Assembly (NCBI RefSeq): GCF_004362055.1
Contig: NZ_SNXB01000002.1
Span: 582,238-646,237, forward strand
DNA length: 64,000 bases
DNA from: Flavobacterium sp. 245
GTDB taxonomy: Bacteria > Bacteroidota > Bacteroidia > Flavobacteriales > Flavobacteriaceae
Direction of reading: 5' to 3'
Shown: positions 8,471-18,011 of the stretch, piece after piece
Position numbering within the stretch: position 1 is the stretch's first letter
Layout: each line of letters begins with the position of its first letter
Notes under the pieces: model-generated
Seen by the model: only the letters and a program-made list of their open reading frames with translations
What the model was told of the DNA's origin: nothing
The model's database searches: none
Made by a program: the position numbers and the translations under genes

Positions 8471-9880
8471 CTATTTTGTGATAAATTTTGGATGGATCAA
8501 ATTTTCTAATGAATAGATTTCATCCCATTTTTCCTGAGTAATCAGCTTTCTTTCTAAAACGGCAATTTGATGTACACTTTTGTTTGTTTTCAAAGCTTCA
8601 CCGGCAATACTCGCGCTTTCTTCGTAACCAATAATTGGATTCAACTGTGTCACGATTCCGATGCTGTTCATTACCATATTATAGCAATGGTCAACATTTG
8701 CTGTGATTCCGTTTATGCATTTATCTATTAAAGTCTGAATGGCATTTGAAAGATAATCCAGTGAAGTAAACATGGCAAAAGCAATAACGGGTTCCATTAC
8801 ATTAAGCTGCAATTGTCCTGCTTCTGCTGCCATAGTCACCGTTAAATCCTGGCCAATTACATAAAAACAAGTCTGATTTACTACTTCTGGAATTACAGGA
8901 TTTACTTTTCCTGGCATGATTGACGAACCTGGCTGGCGAGCCGGAAGATTGATTTCGTTTAGACCTGTTCTCGGGCCTGAACTCAACAAACGCAAATCGT
9001 TGCAGATTTTTGAAATTTTAACCGCAGAACGTTTTAAAGTTCCCATAATTTGAACGTAAGCACCTGTATCAACCGTTGCCTCTATTAAATCAGGTGAAAG
9101 CGTCAATGGAATTCCAACTTCCTTCGCTAAATAAGCCACACAAATTTCAGGATAACCTTCTGGTGCATTTACTTTTGTTCCAATAGCTGTTGCACCCATA
9201 TTGATTTCCAATAATAATTCCTGAGCATTTTTTAAGCGCTGAATATCTTCTCCAATTGTCGTGGCATAAGCTTTAAATTCCTGTCCTAAAGTCATCGGAA
9301 CAGCATCTTGAAGCTGTGTTCTTCCCATTTTTAAAACTTCTTTAAACTCCTCGCCTTTTTTAGCAAAAGCAACTTCTAAACCTGCTAAAGTTTTAATAAA
9401 GCTTTCCATTTTTAAATACAAAGCGATTCTAAATGCCGATGGATAAGCATCGTTTGTAGACTGCGAACAGTTTACATGATTGTTTGGATGAAGAAAATTG
9501 TACTCTCCTTTTTTATGTCCAAGATATTCAAGTCCGATGTTTGCAATTACTTCATTGGCATTCATATTTACAGAAGTTCCTGCGCCGCCTTGAATTAAGT
9601 CACTAACAAATTCTTTATCAAATTTACCCGAAATAACCTGATCGCTTCCATAGCAAATCGCTTCGGCGATTTTTGAATCGATTGCATTACAATCTTTGTT
9701 CGCTAAAGCGGCCGCTTTTTTTACATATCCTAAAGCTTTGATAAACAAAGGTTCTTTTGAGATTGGAATTCCGGTAATATTAAAGTTTTCTACCGCTCTA
9801 AAAGTCTGAATTCCGTAGTATAAATGGTTCGGAATTTCTAATTCTCCTAAAAAATCATGCTCTTTTCTTGTTGATTCCAT
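8471..9880 (-). CDS. aspA: Aspartate ammonia-lyase
   Basis: Cytoplasmic aspartase converting L-aspartate to fumarate and ammonia, 469 residues, the usual family length. It belongs to the fumarase/aspartase superfamily: the signature GSSIMPGKVNPV, whose Ser is on the catalytic SS loop, lies near residue 320. The HPNNHVNCSQSTND segment is typical of AspA rather than FumC. Aspartase is favoured over fumarase by the overall N-terminus (EHDFLGELEIPN.YYGIQT). Monocistronic, with its own terminator. Confidence 0.95.
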   Translation of the reverse strand: MESTRKEHDFLGELEIPNHLYYGIQTFRAVENFNITGIPISKEPLFIKALGYVKKAAALANKDCNAIDSKIAEAICYGSDQVISGKFDKEFVSDLIQGGAGTSVNMNANEVIANIGLEYLGHKKGEYNFLHPNNHVNCSQSTNDAYPSAFRIALYLKMESFIKTLAGLEVAFAKKGEEFKEVLKMGRTQLQDAVPMTLGQEFKAYATTIGEDIQRLKNAQELLLEINMGATAIGTKVNAPEGYPEICVAYLAKEVGIPLTLSPDLIEATVDTGAYVQIMGTLKRSAVKISKICNDLRLLSSGPRTGLNEINLPARQPGSSIMPGKVNPVIPEVVNQTCFYVIGQDLTVTMAAEAGQLQLNVMEPVIAFAMFTSLDYLSNAIQTLIDKCINGITANVDHCYNMVMNSIGIVTQLNPIIGYEESASIAGEALKTNKSVHQIAVLERKLITQEKWDEIYSLENLIHPKFITK

Positions 9881-10037
9881 ATAATAAAATTGATATGTTT
9901 TTAGCTAAAAAAATAAGCGTAAAGCTACATTATTTTTATACGAAAGCGGATAGATTTTTAAAATGTTTTATGATTTAATCCCAATATTTTGCCACAAATT
10001 ATTACCTTTTCAGCCTTAAACAATTATCAAAACTAAG

Positions 10038-10616
10038 TTGAAAAAGGAAAGCGAATATTTTCTTGATAAAGAATATAATACAATTATTTACGCCAAAGAT
10101 GACCTTAATTTTAAGGATTTTGAATGTTGTGTTTTTAATAATTGTAATTTTTCGGCCTGCACTTTTTTAGCCGTTAGTTTTATTGATTGTGTTTTTAACG
10201 ATTGTGTTTTCAGCGAAGCCAAGATTAACTATGTGGCTTTTAGAACCGTAACCTTTAATAATTGCGAAATTAAAGAAGTGAATTTCGCAATGTGTGATAA
10301 ACTGATTTTTGAAGTTCGTTTTAATGATTGCATCCTAGATTTTTCCAAATTTTATACTTTAAAAATCAAAGGAACACCGTTTACCAACTGCAGTTTAATT
10401 GCAGTAGATTTTATGGCGACGGATTTAACGAATGTTATTTTTGACAACTGCGATTTATACCGATCAGAATTCGACAAAGCCATCGCCAATAAAGCCGATT
10501 TTAAAACGAGTTATAATTATACTATTGATCCATCTAAAACGAAACTTAAGAAGGCTGTTTTTTCTTTGAAAGAAGTGAAAGGCTTATTGTTTAAGCATGA
10601 TGTGGTTGTGGGTTAA
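10038..10616 (+). CDS. Pentapeptide-repeat protein, Qnr/MfpA-like
   Basis: 192 residues with repeating (C/F)xxCxF units from about residue 28 to 160 (CCVFNNCNF, CVFNDCVF, NVIFDNCDL). The C-terminal tail after the repeats, with a NYTIDPSKTKLKKAVFS segment, resembles the tail of Qnr proteins, which mimic DNA and shield gyrase from quinolones. Unlike classical Qnr, many central positions are Cys. The start is a TTG at 10038; no in-frame ATG is suitable. Whether it binds gyrase is not shown by the sequence. A terminator follows. Confidence 0.8.
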   Translation: MKKESEYFLDKEYNTIIYAKDDLNFKDFECCVFNNCNFSACTFLAVSFIDCVFNDCVFSEAKINYVAFRTVTFNNCEIKEVNFAMCDKLIFEVRFNDCILDFSKFYTLKIKGTPFTNCSLIAVDFMATDLTNVIFDNCDLYRSEFDKAIANKADFKTSYNYTIDPSKTKLKKAVFSLKEVKGLLFKHDVVVG

Positions 10617-10625
10617 TTGAATTAA

Positions 10626-10650
10626 AAAAGCCAGTACAAAACTGGCTTTT
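10626..10650 (+). terminator. Terminator of the pentapeptide gene
   Basis: 10-bp perfect stem AAAAGCCAGT/ACTGGCTTTT with a 5-base loop, right after the stop. Confidence 0.8.
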
Positions 10651-10775
10651 ACTATATTTTTTTTGAAATACTATCCTACAATTACATCTCTTTTCATGAT
10701 AAATAATTTTTAAATTAATTTATAAATCAAAATTACAGATTTATAATACAATTTACAATTTTATATAGTTAAATA

Positions 10776-11292
10776 TTATGCAACTCCTAAATCGTCTCCT
10801 GATTTAAATTTCTTAGCTGTAATAACATCTTTAGAATAAAAATCTTTTACAAAAATATCTGTAAATCCAGATAGAGAATGCTTTGCAATGACAGTTAATC
10901 TAATATACGAAGAATCATCGCTCCAATTCATTTCTATATCCTCAGTAGTCCTCACCCTCATTGCATGCAGACTATTATTGTCATTTGTCTTTTTACAAGG
11001 AATATAAGAAATAAAATTATCCTTTAGCAGAATATCTTTTCCTTGAATATCCACCAACTCCTCCAACTTGTTTATAAAAAGTAGGCTCAACTCTAATATC
11101 AAATATTTCGTAGTTTGTTCTATTAACAAATTTAAAGAAATAATTAGTTTGCCCTTCAAAAGTAACTTTACTTATATAGGATGAAATCTCAATTTTGACA
11201 CGTTTTCGATTTAGGAAATACATTAAAAAGACATAAGATGAAATTACACCTGTAAAAATGCTCATTATTATTCCGATTACTATCTCTTTCAT
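10776..11292 (-). pseudogene. Frameshifted membrane-anchored hypothetical gene
   Basis: Two overlapping minus-strand reading frames read as one protein of about 170 residues. The upstream frame (from ATG 11292) gives one N-terminal membrane helix (IGIIMSIFTGVISSYVFLM) and a beta-rich start ending RVEPTF. The downstream frame continues LEELVDIQGKDILL to GDDLGVA. The junction lies near 11050-11090, where a TTTTT run sits in CTACTTTTTATAA (coding sense); dropping one T joins the frames as EPTFINKLEELVD. It may be a true pseudogene, a sequencing error or a programmed shift. No family is recognised. A cytoplasmic domain on a single anchor is inferred. Confidence 0.6.
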
Positions 11293-11353
11293 TTGCAAAA
11301 TCAAAAACTAAAAATGCAAACTTACAATTATTTTAACAAGATTAAAATTACTT

Positions 11354-11851
11354 TTAAATATTTTTTCCCATCACATAATCCTCCATTAAATACCCATTTC
11401 CAATTTCTATATCGACTGTTTCTTTAATTTCGAAACCTAGTTTTTTATAGAAATTTAAAGCTGTATTAAAACGGTTTACGTTTAATAAAAGTTCACTTGA
11501 ATTATTTGCTGAAGCCAATTTCTCAATTGATTCGAAAACTAATTTGCCATAACCTTTTCCTTGTGTTTCTGGTAAAAGATAGATTTTATGAATTTTTGTA
11601 ATAGCTTCATTTTTATAATTGTGTTCTATTCCTATAAAGCCAATTGTAGATTCAGAGTCAGAAATTAGATAAAACAATTGCTCTTTATTCTGAATTTGTC
11701 TCGTTAGAGCTTCATCAGAATAAATTAAATCCAACATATAATCTAATTGCGCTGCAGTTAAAATTTCGCCATACGTAATTGGCCATGTTATGTTTGCAAT
11801 CTCTTGAATTTTAGCAATATCTTCAACAAATGCTTCGGTAATCTTAATCAT
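11354..11851 (-). CDS. GNAT-family N-acetyltransferase
   Basis: 165-residue acetyltransferase. The acetyl-CoA loop is visible as LPETQGKGYGKLVF, followed by the NRFNTALNFYKKLGF segment typical of the C-terminal half of the fold. The ATG at 11851 begins 2 nt after the stop of guaC, so the two are cotranscribed. A frame extending upstream into guaC is not used. The acyl acceptor is unknown; the sequence is near the spermidine/amino-acid acetyltransferase-like GNATs. Confidence 0.85.
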   Translation of the reverse strand: MIKITEAFVEDIAKIQEIANITWPITYGEILTAAQLDYMLDLIYSDEALTRQIQNKEQLFYLISDSESTIGFIGIEHNYKNEAITKIHKIYLLPETQGKGYGKLVFESIEKLASANNSSELLLNVNRFNTALNFYKKLGFEIKETVDIEIGNGYLMEDYVMGKNI

Positions 11852-11853
11852 AT

Positions 11854-12894
11854 TTATTTTGTAAAAACTTGATTTTCTTGTTCGCTTACGCGGATGAAAG
11901 TAGTTCGTTTTGTTAATTCTTTTAATCTCGAAGCACCTACGTAAGTACAAGTGCTTCGAATGCCTCCTAAAATATCTAAAACAGTGTGAATTACATCTCC
12001 TTTAAATGGAACTTGCACTGTCTTTCCTTCGCTAGCACGATATTCTGCAACACCGCCAGCATGTTTGTCCATTGCAGTTTTAGAACTCATTCCGTAAAAT
12101 TGCTTAAATTTTTCACCTTTTACTTCAATTAGTTCACCTCCGCTTTCGGTGTGTCCGGCTAGCATTCCGCCTAACATTACAAAATCAGCTCCAGCGCCAA
12201 AAGCTTTGGCAACATCGCCGGGAGTTGTACACCCACCATCGCTGATAATATGTCCGCCTAAACCGTGAGCAGCATCGGCACATTCAATAATAGCAGACAA
12301 TTGCGGATAACCAACACCTGTTTTTACTCGAGTTGTACATACAGAGCCTGGTCCAATTCCGACTTTTACTATGTCAGCACCAGCTAACAAAAGTTCTTCG
12401 GTCATTTCTCCCGTAACTACATTTCCTGCAATAATAATTTTATCTGGGTATTGCTTTCGCGTCTTTTTCAAAAATTGTACAAAATGTTCTGAATAGCCGT
12501 TTGCCACATCAATGCAGATGAATTTCAGTAAAGGATTTGCTGTAATTATTTGACCAATTTTATCAAAATCTTCTTTTCCAGTTCCGGTACTTAAGGCAAT
12601 ATAATCGTAGAAATCTGTAGCTGCATTTTTTAAGAAATTATTCCATTCTTCTACAGTATAATGTTTATGGATCGCAGTAAAAAGCTTTTCTTTTGCCAAA
12701 ACCTGAGCCATTTCAAATGTTCCAACTGTATCCATATTGGCACCCATTATTGGAATTCCGGTCCAAGATGCTGTGCTGTGCAAAAATTTATAATTTTGCT
12801 CTAGATTTACTTCCGATCTGCTTTTGAGGGTTGATCGTTTTGGTCTGAACATTACGTCTTTAAACCCTAGTTTTAGGTCCATTTCTATTCTCAT
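11854..12894 (-). CDS. guaC: GMP reductase
   Basis: Converts GMP to IMP with NADPH and ammonia release, in purine salvage. 346 residues, closely matching the E. coli-type GuaC throughout: [23 protein letters not shown] at the start, catalytic Cys in [20 protein letters not shown], and [25 protein letters not shown]. The CBS domains of IMP dehydrogenase are absent, which separates it from GuaB. It is followed at 2 nt by an acetyltransferase gene on the same strand. Confidence 0.97.
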   Translation of the reverse strand: MRIEMDLKLGFKDVMFRPKRSTLKSRSEVNLEQNYKFLHSTASWTGIPIMGANMDTVGTFEMAQVLAKEKLFTAIHKHYTVEEWNNFLKNAATDFYDYIALSTGTGKEDFDKIGQIITANPLLKFICIDVANGYSEHFVQFLKKTRKQYPDKIIIAGNVVTGEMTEELLLAGADIVKVGIGPGSVCTTRVKTGVGYPQLSAIIECADAAHGLGGHIISDGGCTTPGDVAKAFGAGADFVMLGGMLAGHTESGGELIEVKGEKFKQFYGMSSKTAMDKHAGGVAEYRASEGKTVQVPFKGDVIHTVLDILGGIRSTCTYVGASRLKELTKRTTFIRVSEQENQVFTK

Positions 12895-13049
12895 AATTCG
12901 AGATTTTGGTTACTCTCAAATATAAGAATTTTAGATTGCTGATTTTAAATTTTAGATTAACAAAAAGCTGAACTTGTAAACAATTATAATACTTATTCGT
13001 TTTCGCGAAAGCGCTAATCAAAAGTAATTTTTGAACATTTGATTTACTT

Positions 13050-13081
13050 TGCGTGGGCTTCGACTCCGCTCAGCCTGACAA
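13050..13081. repeat. Dispersed CTTCGACTCCGCTCAGCC-type intergenic motif
   Basis: A GC-richer island in an AT-rich gap, reading GGCTTCGACTCCGCTCAGCC and running on into TGACAAAC. I know this motif as a common dispersed intergenic sequence of Bacteroidota; only one copy is in the window. The adjoining 13082-13147 holds degenerate 'actgaacactaaa' units. Confidence 0.45.
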
Positions 13082-13148
13082 ACGTAAAAACTGAAAACTG
13101 CCGCTGAGATTGAACACTAAAAAAACCTTAACACTGAACACTAAAAGA

Positions 13149-13742
13149 CTACCCGTGAATAGTCTCTCCTTTTCCGTAATTGGTTATAATAGATTCTTCA
13201 AAAGCAAGCCATTCTCTCCAGCGTTTTTCAACGTCGATTCCAACTCCGTATTTTCTTGCGTAAGTAATGAAAGTGGTATAATGTCCGGCTTCGCTTTCCA
13301 TTAATTCCCTGTAAAAAATAGCCAATTCTTCGTCCTGAATATTTTCAGACAAAACTTTAAAACGTTCACAGCTTCTAGCTTCGATCATGGCCGAGAAAAG
13401 TAGTCTCTCGACTAAGCCAGAAACACGACTTCCATCGCCGCTTTTCTTCATGTATTGGTATAGTTCGTTTACGTAATCATCTTTGCGCTCACGTCCTAAT
13501 TTCAATCCTCTTTTGATGATGATATTGTGAACCTGCTCAAAATGATCAATTTCTTCTTTCGCTAAAGCCAATAAATCCTGAACTAAATCCTGATGTTCTG
13601 AATTGTTTGTAATAATTGTAATCGCATTTGTTGCTGCTTTTTGCTCGCACCAAGCATGATCCGTCAAGATTTCTTCAATGTTTTTCTCAACTATATTTAC
13701 CCATCTTGGGTCGGTTGGCAATTGTAATCTTAGTACGCCCAT
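13149..13742 (-). CDS. miaE: tRNA-(2-methylthio-N6-isopentenyladenosine37) hydroxylase MiaE
   Basis: Di-iron monooxygenase that hydroxylates the isopentenyl group of ms2i6A37 in tRNAs reading UNN codons. 197 residues. Ferritin-like four-helix fold with ligands visible as the Glu of HAWCEQKAA, LAKEEIDHFEQVH (ExxH), IEARSCERF and ESEAGHYTTF (ExxH). The partner miaA is at 57104 in this window; miaB is not seen. MiaE is absent from E. coli but present in Salmonella, Pseudomonas and many Bacteroidota. Confidence 0.93.
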   Translation of the reverse strand: MGVLRLQLPTDPRWVNIVEKNIEEILTDHAWCEQKAATNAITIITNNSEHQDLVQDLLALAKEEIDHFEQVHNIIIKRGLKLGRERKDDYVNELYQYMKKSGDGSRVSGLVERLLFSAMIEARSCERFKVLSENIQDEELAIFYRELMESEAGHYTTFITYARKYGVGIDVEKRWREWLAFEESIITNYGKGETIHG

Positions 13743-13745
13743 TTT

Positions 13746-13890
13746 TTTAAGTCTTAAAGTTAGAAAGTCATAAAGTCTAAAGTTTGAAAGTCGAAAGTTT
13801 GAAAGTCAAAAAAATAAAAGCCGAAGATCAAAACTGAAGTGAATTAAATTCATTTCAAGACTTTCGACCTTCGACTTTAAAACTTTATGA
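13746..13890. repeat. AAAGTYN octad/heptad repeats in inverted arrangement
   Basis: 13746-13812 is a run of 7-8-bp units of the type AAAGTTTG, AAAGTCAT and AAAGTCG; 13855-13890 holds the complementary units (GACTTTCGACC, GACTTTAAAACTTT). The two halves can pair. It lies between glyA and miaE. Confidence 0.65.
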
Positions 13891-13896
13891 CTGATT

Positions 13897-15171
13897 TTAG
13901 TATACGAAAATCGGTCTTTCGCTCATCAATTCGTTTACTTCTTCAGCAACTTCTTCGATAACGTCTTCATTTGTATGATCAGCAAGAACTTTATCAATTA
14001 AAGCAACGATAGTTTCCATATCTTTTTCAACTAAACCACGAGTAGTGATTGCAGCTGTTCCAACACGAATTCCAGAAGTGACAAATGGAGATTTATCGTC
14101 AAAAGGAACCATGTTTTTATTTACTGTAATTTCAGCTTTTACTAAAGCATTTTCAGCTTCTTTACCAGAAATATTTTTATTTCTTAAATCAATAAGCATC
14201 ATGTGGTTATCAGTTCCGCCAGAGATAATGTTGTACCCTCTTTTTACGAAAGCATCAGCCATTGCATTTGCATTTTTTTGTAATTGCATTGCGTAAGTAA
14301 AGAACTCATCTTTAAGCGCTTCACCAAAAGCAACCGCTTTAGCAGCAATAATATGCATTAAAGGTCCACCTTGATTTCCAGGGAAAACAGCTAGATCTAA
14401 TAATGAAGACATCATTCTGATTTCTCCTTTTGGAGTTTTTAAACCTTGTGGGTTTTCAAAATCTTTCCCCATTAAGATCAAACCTCCACGAGGTCCACGT
14501 AATGTTTTGTGCGTTGTTGTAGAAACAATATGACAATGCGGAATTGGATCGTTTAATAATCCTTTTGCAATAAGACCTGCAGGGTGAGAAATATCAGCAA
14601 ATAAGATTGCTCCTACACTATCTGCAATTTGTCTAAAACGAGCAAAATCCATATCACGAGAATAAGCCGAAGCTCCAGCGATAATTAATTTTGGCTGTTC
14701 TTTAGTTGCAATTTCTTGAATTTTATCATAATCTAAACGGCCAGTTTCAGCATCTACCCCGTAAAAAACTGGGCGATATAAACGGCCTGAAAAGTTTACA
14801 GGTGAACCGTGAGTCAAGTGACCACCGTGCGATAAATCGAAACCTAAAATAGTATCTCCAGGATTCAAACAAGCGTGATAAACCGCTGTATTTGCTTGAG
14901 AACCTGAGTGTGGCTGTACGTTTGCATATTCAGCACCAAATAATTCTTTAGCTCTGTCAATTGCAATCTGCTCAATAACGTCAACTACTTCGCAGCCTCC
15001 GTAATATCTTTTGCCAGGATAACCTTCAGCATATTTATTCGTTAAAACAGAACCAGCTGCTGCCATTACTTCATCACTTACAAAATTCTCAGAAGCAATA
15101 AGTTCTAGTCCGTGAATTTGTCTTTCTTTTTCCTCTTGGATAAGATCAAAAATTTGTTCGTCGCGTTGCAT
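13897..15171 (-). CDS. glyA: Serine hydroxymethyltransferase
   Basis: PLP enzyme interconverting serine and glycine with tetrahydrofolate, the main one-carbon source. 424 residues, family length. The PLP lysine is in [14 protein letters not shown] and the N-terminal [12 protein letters not shown] motif is complete. The ATG at 15171 is chosen because the family begins with [12 protein letters not shown] sequence; an upstream frame to 15222 adds 17 residues that would overlap the promoter. A -7 box lies 26 bp upstream. It is divergent from fumarylacetoacetase. Confidence 0.97.
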   Translation of the reverse strand: MQRDEQIFDLIQEEKERQIHGLELIASENFVSDEVMAAAGSVLTNKYAEGYPGKRYYGGCEVVDVIEQIAIDRAKELFGAEYANVQPHSGSQANTAVYHACLNPGDTILGFDLSHGGHLTHGSPVNFSGRLYRPVFYGVDAETGRLDYDKIQEIATKEQPKLIIAGASAYSRDMDFARFRQIADSVGAILFADISHPAGLIAKGLLNDPIPHCHIVSTTTHKTLRGPRGGLILMGKDFENPQGLKTPKGEIRMMSSLLDLAVFPGNQGGPLMHIIAAKAVAFGEALKDEFFTYAMQLQKNANAMADAFVKRGYNIISGGTDNHMMLIDLRNKNISGKEAENALVKAEITVNKNMVPFDDKSPFVTSGIRVGTAAITTRGLVEKDMETIVALIDKVLADHTNEDVIEEVAEEVNELMSERPIFVY

Positions 15172-15196
15172 TTTTTCGTTTTTCGTTAATTTGATG

Positions 15197-15204
15197 CAAA
15201 AATA
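15197..15204 (-). promoter_or_regulatory. -7 promoter box of glyA
   Basis: TATTTTTG on the minus strand, a full match to the Bacteroidota TAnnTTTG box, 26 bp before the glyA ATG. No strong -33 element is visible. Confidence 0.55.
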
Positions 15205-15237
15205 CAAAAAAACGTTTGTCATACAGTTAGATTATGA

Positions 15238-15245
15238 TATATTTG
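15238..15245 (+). promoter_or_regulatory. -7 promoter box of fumarylacetoacetase
   Basis: TATATTTG, a full match to TAnnTTTG, 36 bp before the ATG at 15281. Confidence 0.5.
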
Positions 15246-15280
15246 ACATGTAATTTTTCAACAAATAATTAACATCTAAC

Positions 15281-16564
15281 ATGCCGATAACCGCCAACGA
15301 TACCAAAAGAAAATCATGGTTAGAAGTGCCACAAAATAGCGACTTCCCTATTCAAAATATTCCTTTCGGTGTATTTCTTACTAAAGAAAATGTCGTTACA
15401 GTAGGAACTAGAATTGGTGATTTTGCTATAGATTTAGGGGCTTTACAACAGTTAAACTATTTTGAGGGAATAGATTTAACCGATGATATGTTTATGCAGG
15501 ACACGCTGAATGATTTTATTTCTGACGGAAAAAAAACATGGCGATTAGTCCGAAATCGTATCGCTGATATTTTCGACGAAACCAACCCACAGCTTAGAGA
15601 TTCAACAAAAGACCGCGATATTGTTATTTTTAATATTGACGATGTCGAGATGCAATTGCCTGTTTTAATTGGCGATTACACCGATTTTTATTCAAGTAAA
15701 GAACACGCTACAAACGTAGGAAAGATGTTCCGCGATCCAGAAAATGCACTATTACCAAACTGGTTGCATATCCCCGTTGGATACCACGGAAGAAGCTCTA
15801 CAATCGTTCCATCTGGAATCCCCGTTCACCGACCAATGGGACAAACAATGCCTGCTGGCGGCGATTATCCTGTTTTTGGACCTTCCCGTTTAGTAGATTT
15901 TGAACTTGAAACCGCTTTTATTACTACTGATGTGAACATTATGGGAGAAAATATCCCAACATATGAAGCAGAAGATTATATTTTCGGAATGGTTTTATTG
16001 AACGACTGGAGTGCACGTGATATTCAGAAATGGGAATATGTGCCTCTTGGACCATTTTTAGCAAAAAACTTTGCAACGTCAATTTCTCCTTGGATTGTAA
16101 CAATGGATGCTTTGGAACCTTTTAGAACTAAAGGACCAAAACAAGATCCATCGCCACTTCCTTATTTACAAACTAAAGGAAAAAAAGCTTTTGATATTCA
16201 TTTAGAAGTTTCAATAAAACCTGAAGAGGCTGAAGAAACTATTGTTTCTCGATCAAATTTTAAATATCTATACTGGTCAATGGCACAGCAATTGGCACAT
16301 CATACTTCAAACGGATGCCGTATAAATTCTGGTGATATGATGGGTTCTGGAACTATTTCTGGACCAACTCCTGATAGTTTTGGTTCTATGTTAGAATTGA
16401 CTTGGGGAGGAAAAAATCCTCTTAAATTAAAAGACGGAAGCGAACGTAAATTTATTGAAGATAACGATACTGTAATCATCAGAGGTTTCTGTGAAAGCAA
16501 TGAAGTTCGCATTGGTTTTGGAGAAGTTTCAAGCCAATTGTTACCTCCTTTTGTGAGGCAATGA
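15281..16564 (+). CDS. fahA: Fumarylacetoacetase
   Basis: Last enzyme of tyrosine/homogentisate degradation, hydrolysing fumarylacetoacetate to fumarate and acetoacetate. 427 residues, like eukaryotic FAH. The catalytic-site segment DYTDFYSSKEHATNVG carries the metal-binding Asp and catalytic His. FELETAFI supplies two metal-binding Glu and NDWSARDIQKWEY a further Asp. The C-terminal GSGTISGP segment is conserved. No other homogentisate-pathway gene is adjacent. A strong terminator follows. Confidence 0.96.
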   Translation: MPITANDTKRKSWLEVPQNSDFPIQNIPFGVFLTKENVVTVGTRIGDFAIDLGALQQLNYFEGIDLTDDMFMQDTLNDFISDGKKTWRLVRNRIADIFDETNPQLRDSTKDRDIVIFNIDDVEMQLPVLIGDYTDFYSSKEHATNVGKMFRDPENALLPNWLHIPVGYHGRSSTIVPSGIPVHRPMGQTMPAGGDYPVFGPSRLVDFELETAFITTDVNIMGENIPTYEAEDYIFGMVLLNDWSARDIQKWEYVPLGPFLAKNFATSISPWIVTMDALEPFRTKGPKQDPSPLPYLQTKGKKAFDIHLEVSIKPEEAEETIVSRSNFKYLYWSMAQQLAHHTSNGCRINSGDMMGSGTISGPTPDSFGSMLELTWGGKNPLKLKDGSERKFIEDNDTVIIRGFCESNEVRIGFGEVSSQLLPPFVRQ

Positions 16565-16603
16565 AGAGAAGATAAAATACATTAATTGTTAATGTATACA
16601 AAT

Positions 16604-16640
16604 AAAAAAGCTTGTTAGTTAATTCCTAACAAGCTTTTTT
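16604..16640 (+). terminator. Terminator of fahA
   Basis: 15-bp perfect stem (16604-16618 with 16626-16640) ending in a T run, 40 bp after the stop. Confidence 0.85.
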
Positions 16641-16746
16641 TTGTTTTCTTTTTGCCACAGATTAAGGGATTAAAATGATTTTTTTATCATTTTATGTTAT
16701 TTCTCCTTCGTCCAAACACTATGCAGTATTACATGTTTAATCTATT

Positions 16747-16778
16747 AAAACTTCGTGCTTTTTGTGTCTTCGTGGCAA
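16747..16778. repeat. ACTTCGTG-type octad motif
   Basis: About three to four degenerate 8-bp units (ACTTCGTG, CTTTTTGTG, TCTTCGTG). It resembles the reverse complement of the motif at 34103-34133 and lies just past the end of the agmatine deiminase gene. Confidence 0.5.
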
Positions 16779-16782
16779 TTAA

Positions 16783-17823
16783 CTATGCCGGAATTTGCTG
16801 GCTCAAACAATGCAATGTTCCAAATCCCCAGATGAAATCGATACAACTAATTCCGATTACTTCTCTGTCTGGAAAACATTCTGACAATATATTTAAAGCT
16901 ACGCGATCGTTGCTATCATTAAATGTCGGCACTAAAACGCAATCGTTCAAAATTAAGAAGTTCGCATAACTTGCCGGCAATCTTAAATCTTCGAAATCTA
17001 CACGTTTTGGCATTGGAAGCGCAACTATAACAGGCGATTTTCCGTTTTCTAATTTTGCATTTTGCAAGCGTTTCAAGTTGTCTTGCAAAGGTTTATAGTT
17101 TGAATCGCTTTTATCTGTTTCTACAATCGTCACAATGGTATCTTCATTTACAAATCGGCATAAATCGTCGATGTGTCCATGTGTATCATCCCCTTCTATT
17201 CCGTCTCCAAGCCAGATTACGTTTGTAACTCCAAGGTATTCTTTAAAAACGGCTTCATAATCTTCTTTAGTAAAACCTTGATTTCTAACTTGAATTGTCG
17301 GGTGCATCAAACATTCTTCAGAAGTCAATAAAGTTCCTCTTCCGTTTACATCAATCGCGCCACCCTCAACAATGACTGGCTTTCCTTTATACGTTACCTG
17401 TGTTAAAGGAACATCAATAAAATCAGCTACTTTGCCCGGAACAAATTTATCTAATTGATAGTTTTTATATTTTGCCCAGCCATTAAAATTAAAATTCAAC
17501 GCTTCTCTCTTTGAACCATTTTTCACAATAATAGGTCCAGAATCACGCATCCAGCTTCTGTTGGTTTTATGAATGATATACGAAATATTTTTAATGTTAA
17601 CACGAGCTCTTTCAAGCATTTCAGCAACTTTTTCTTTCAGTTTTTCATCGGCTACGACCAAAAAAACAGTTTCAAAAGTGGCTACTTTTTTAATAAATTC
17701 TACAAAAGCCCATTGAACAGCTTCGTATTTTCCTGGCCAATCATTACCATTATGTGGAAAACACAATACAATTCCTTGCTGTTTTTCCCATTCTGCTGGA
17801 AATCTTCTATTATTTGTTGACAT
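16783..17823 (-). CDS. aguA: Agmatine deiminase
   Basis: Converts agmatine to N-carbamoylputrescine and ammonia, the first step of the deiminase route to putrescine. 346 residues of the peptidyl-arginine-deiminase/AguA family. Visible are WMRDSGP (substrate Asp), EGGAIDVNG, the GDDTHGHIDDLCRF His/Asp site and the catalytic Cys of GTLHCLSQQIP at the C-terminus. The next enzyme, N-carbamoylputrescine amidase, is encoded at 21338 on the same strand but is separated by two plus-strand genes. Confidence 0.93.
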   Translation of the reverse strand: MSTNNRRFPAEWEKQQGIVLCFPHNGNDWPGKYEAVQWAFVEFIKKVATFETVFLVVADEKLKEKVAEMLERARVNIKNISYIIHKTNRSWMRDSGPIIVKNGSKREALNFNFNGWAKYKNYQLDKFVPGKVADFIDVPLTQVTYKGKPVIVEGGAIDVNGRGTLLTSEECLMHPTIQVRNQGFTKEDYEAVFKEYLGVTNVIWLGDGIEGDDTHGHIDDLCRFVNEDTIVTIVETDKSDSNYKPLQDNLKRLQNAKLENGKSPVIVALPMPKRVDFEDLRLPASYANFLILNDCVLVPTFNDSNDRVALNILSECFPDREVIGISCIDFIWGFGTLHCLSQQIPA

Positions 17824-18011
17824 AAAAAGGTTCTAAATTTTGAAAGTGTACAAAGATAAGCATTCGTTAGGATTTTTAAACATCTGCTTGAAAATCCTCT
17901 ATTATTTCACAAAAAATATCTTGCAAAAATTAAGTTAAAGATTAAATAATGAAGGCTTAATATATAAAAAAAATCTCCTATTTACTTTTGGCAGAACTAA
18001 AAACTATTAAA

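Noticed and set aside
9881..10037. tRNA or small RNA gene in the aspA upstream gap
   Set aside because: No cloverleaf or strong hairpin; AT-rich promoter region only. No tRNA was seen anywhere in the window.
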